From Micropterix aruncella (taxonomy: Eukaryota > Arthropoda > Insecta > Lepidoptera > Micropterigidae): a stretch of 64,000 nt of DNA. The stretch covers positions 3,712,795-3,776,794 of the forward strand of contig OX155957.1 in NCBI GenBank assembly GCA_944548615.1, read 5' to 3'. A program made the translations under genes and the position numbers. Under the pieces are notes generated by a model. That model worked only from the letters and a program-made list of their open reading frames with translations. It ran no database searches and had not been told where the DNA came from. Positions 62,900 through 64,000 of this stretch are shown in pieces. Each line of letters opens with the position of its first letter. Within the stretch, counting starts at the first letter, position 1.

Positions 62900-63778
62900 A
62901 AAAGTTCAAATGAGTTTTTTTTTTAATTTTGTATTATATATTTATTAATTATCATCATTGTATAAAAAAACCTTATAAGTACAAATATATTATTAATACT
63001 TGGCAGTTTTTTCTATTAAAATAAATAACTTTAGTTCTAACCGTATATATCCGGTATTTAAAGTGCCTTTATGCATTTTTTCCATTCCTGGTCCAACCTA
63101 AAAGTTTGCTTAATTGCCCATATGCGCGATGTATCTAAAATTTCCAATACAAATTTTATTTTATTTATATTTATATAAGTAATGCAAATATTAAAAATAA
63201 CAGTATACAATTTCAGCGCAGGAATTATGCATAAGAATTGAATCAAAAGCAGAAAAAAGAATATATCGCATAGTCTAGTGGCAACGTCACCTAACTAGGC
63301 CGGGACCTGTTCTAAGGTAAACATTTATTTTTGAATGTGCTTGCAACAATACCGTGTTTATAAAAATGTCATATATTTCATTTATGCACAAAATACTAAT
63401 TTTATTGTTTAATAAAATAAAATTAATCTCCGTGTTCCTTCCAACCCAATAGATTTAACCCTGCTCTTCATGTTCCTCGTGCTGGTACCAACTATAGGCA
63501 AAATGCATTTCTGTGGCGAATAAGTGACAATTGTAATTATTGCTTAAACGCTTTGACTTTGATCTATTCTGTACGAGTATTAACTCAGCTAGGCAGCGGC
63601 TGAACAGTGAATTCTTTAGCATTAATTGTTGAATATTTTTTGATGTATTTTTAATCGATAGCTTTATTTGAAAGGTCACACATGTTTCTACAACGTTACT
63701 TAAACGTGAAAACCTTTAATTGGCTCTCTGTTATCCTACTCTTCTTTTTGTTAAATTATAATTAGCTGTTGGTTTTCC

Positions 63779-63780
<2 letters not shown>
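62900..63780. other. AT-rich intergenic sequence
   Basis: No supported feature. Confidence 0.45.
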
Positions 63781-63781
<1 letters not shown>

Positions 63782-63809
<28 letters not shown>

Positions 63810-63812
63810 AAA
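63782..63812. repeat. (AAAT)n microsatellite
   Basis: About eight aaat units, followed by A-rich sequence to the window end. Confidence 0.9.
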
Positions 63813-64000
63813 ATAATAGAATTGCAAAACCATATTAAAAATGACTAAAAACTGAAATAAAATAATTAAATTAAAGTTAGAAATGGAAAATTAAAATGTC
63901 AGCAAATAAATTCAAATCAGAAAAAAAACAAAACAATTTAAAATAGAAAAAAAACAGAATAAGAGTTTAAACAAAATAGTCCTGCATTTTTTACATATAA

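Overview
This is an AT-rich eukaryotic window, most likely from an insect and probably a lepidopteran. The evidence is one clearly animal biogenic-amine GPCR of insect type-1 tyramine-receptor type, plus Helitron, mariner, hAT, non-LTR (LINE) and SINE remains and repeat families of the kind common in moth and butterfly genomes. There are no bacterial operons, rRNA genes or CRISPR arrays. The species assignment is inference.

Only one intact host gene is supported: a tyramine/octopamine receptor (TAR1/Oct-TyrR type) on the + strand at 59428-60759. Its whole 443-residue coding region lies in one exon. A good 3' splice site (exon starts at 59317) points to at least one 5' non-coding exon further upstream. 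The 111-base leader carries an 8-codon upstream ORF that ends in frame 27 bases before the start codon.

The rest is a transposon graveyard. 1-8 kb: tandem and truncated copies of an unclassified GC-rich ~650-bp unit (family A), a broken Helitron fused to a LINE RNase H remnant, a small Helitron with a 9-bp minisatellite, and a tRNA-derived SINE with a perfect 9-bp target duplication. 8.5-15.6 kb: a terminal-inverted-repeat (TIR) element carrying a 310-bp (AT)n array, and several family D elements built on a ~117-bp minisatellite that alternates between two variants. 16-27 kb: AT-rich sequence with LINE 3' ends, hairpins and miniature inverted-repeat elements (MITEs). 27-32 kb: a 588-bp tandem duplication, a dead mariner transposase, a fold-back and another family A copy. 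34.9-35.5 kb: a non-autonomous hAT with a perfect 8-bp duplication.

40-54 kb is the most rearranged part. It holds a fold-back built of GGGCGC-rich repeats, a head-to-head pair of family A units, six (TA)n arrays (five here, one at 9 kb), a perfect 306-bp palindrome, a solo-LTR candidate, and a 1.03-kb inverted duplication (42471-43503 versus 51922-52953) whose second copy sits between two ~445-bp direct repeats. 55-59 kb: an inverted-repeat element, more family A, and a G-rich tract just upstream of the receptor exon. 61-64 kb: AT-rich sequence and one more family D element.

I found no convincing new gene system. The most notable non-genic signals are family A, the alternating family D minisatellite, and the (TA)n-associated nest at 48.7-51.3 kb. 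Letters A-X are labels made here for families recognised by comparison within this window.
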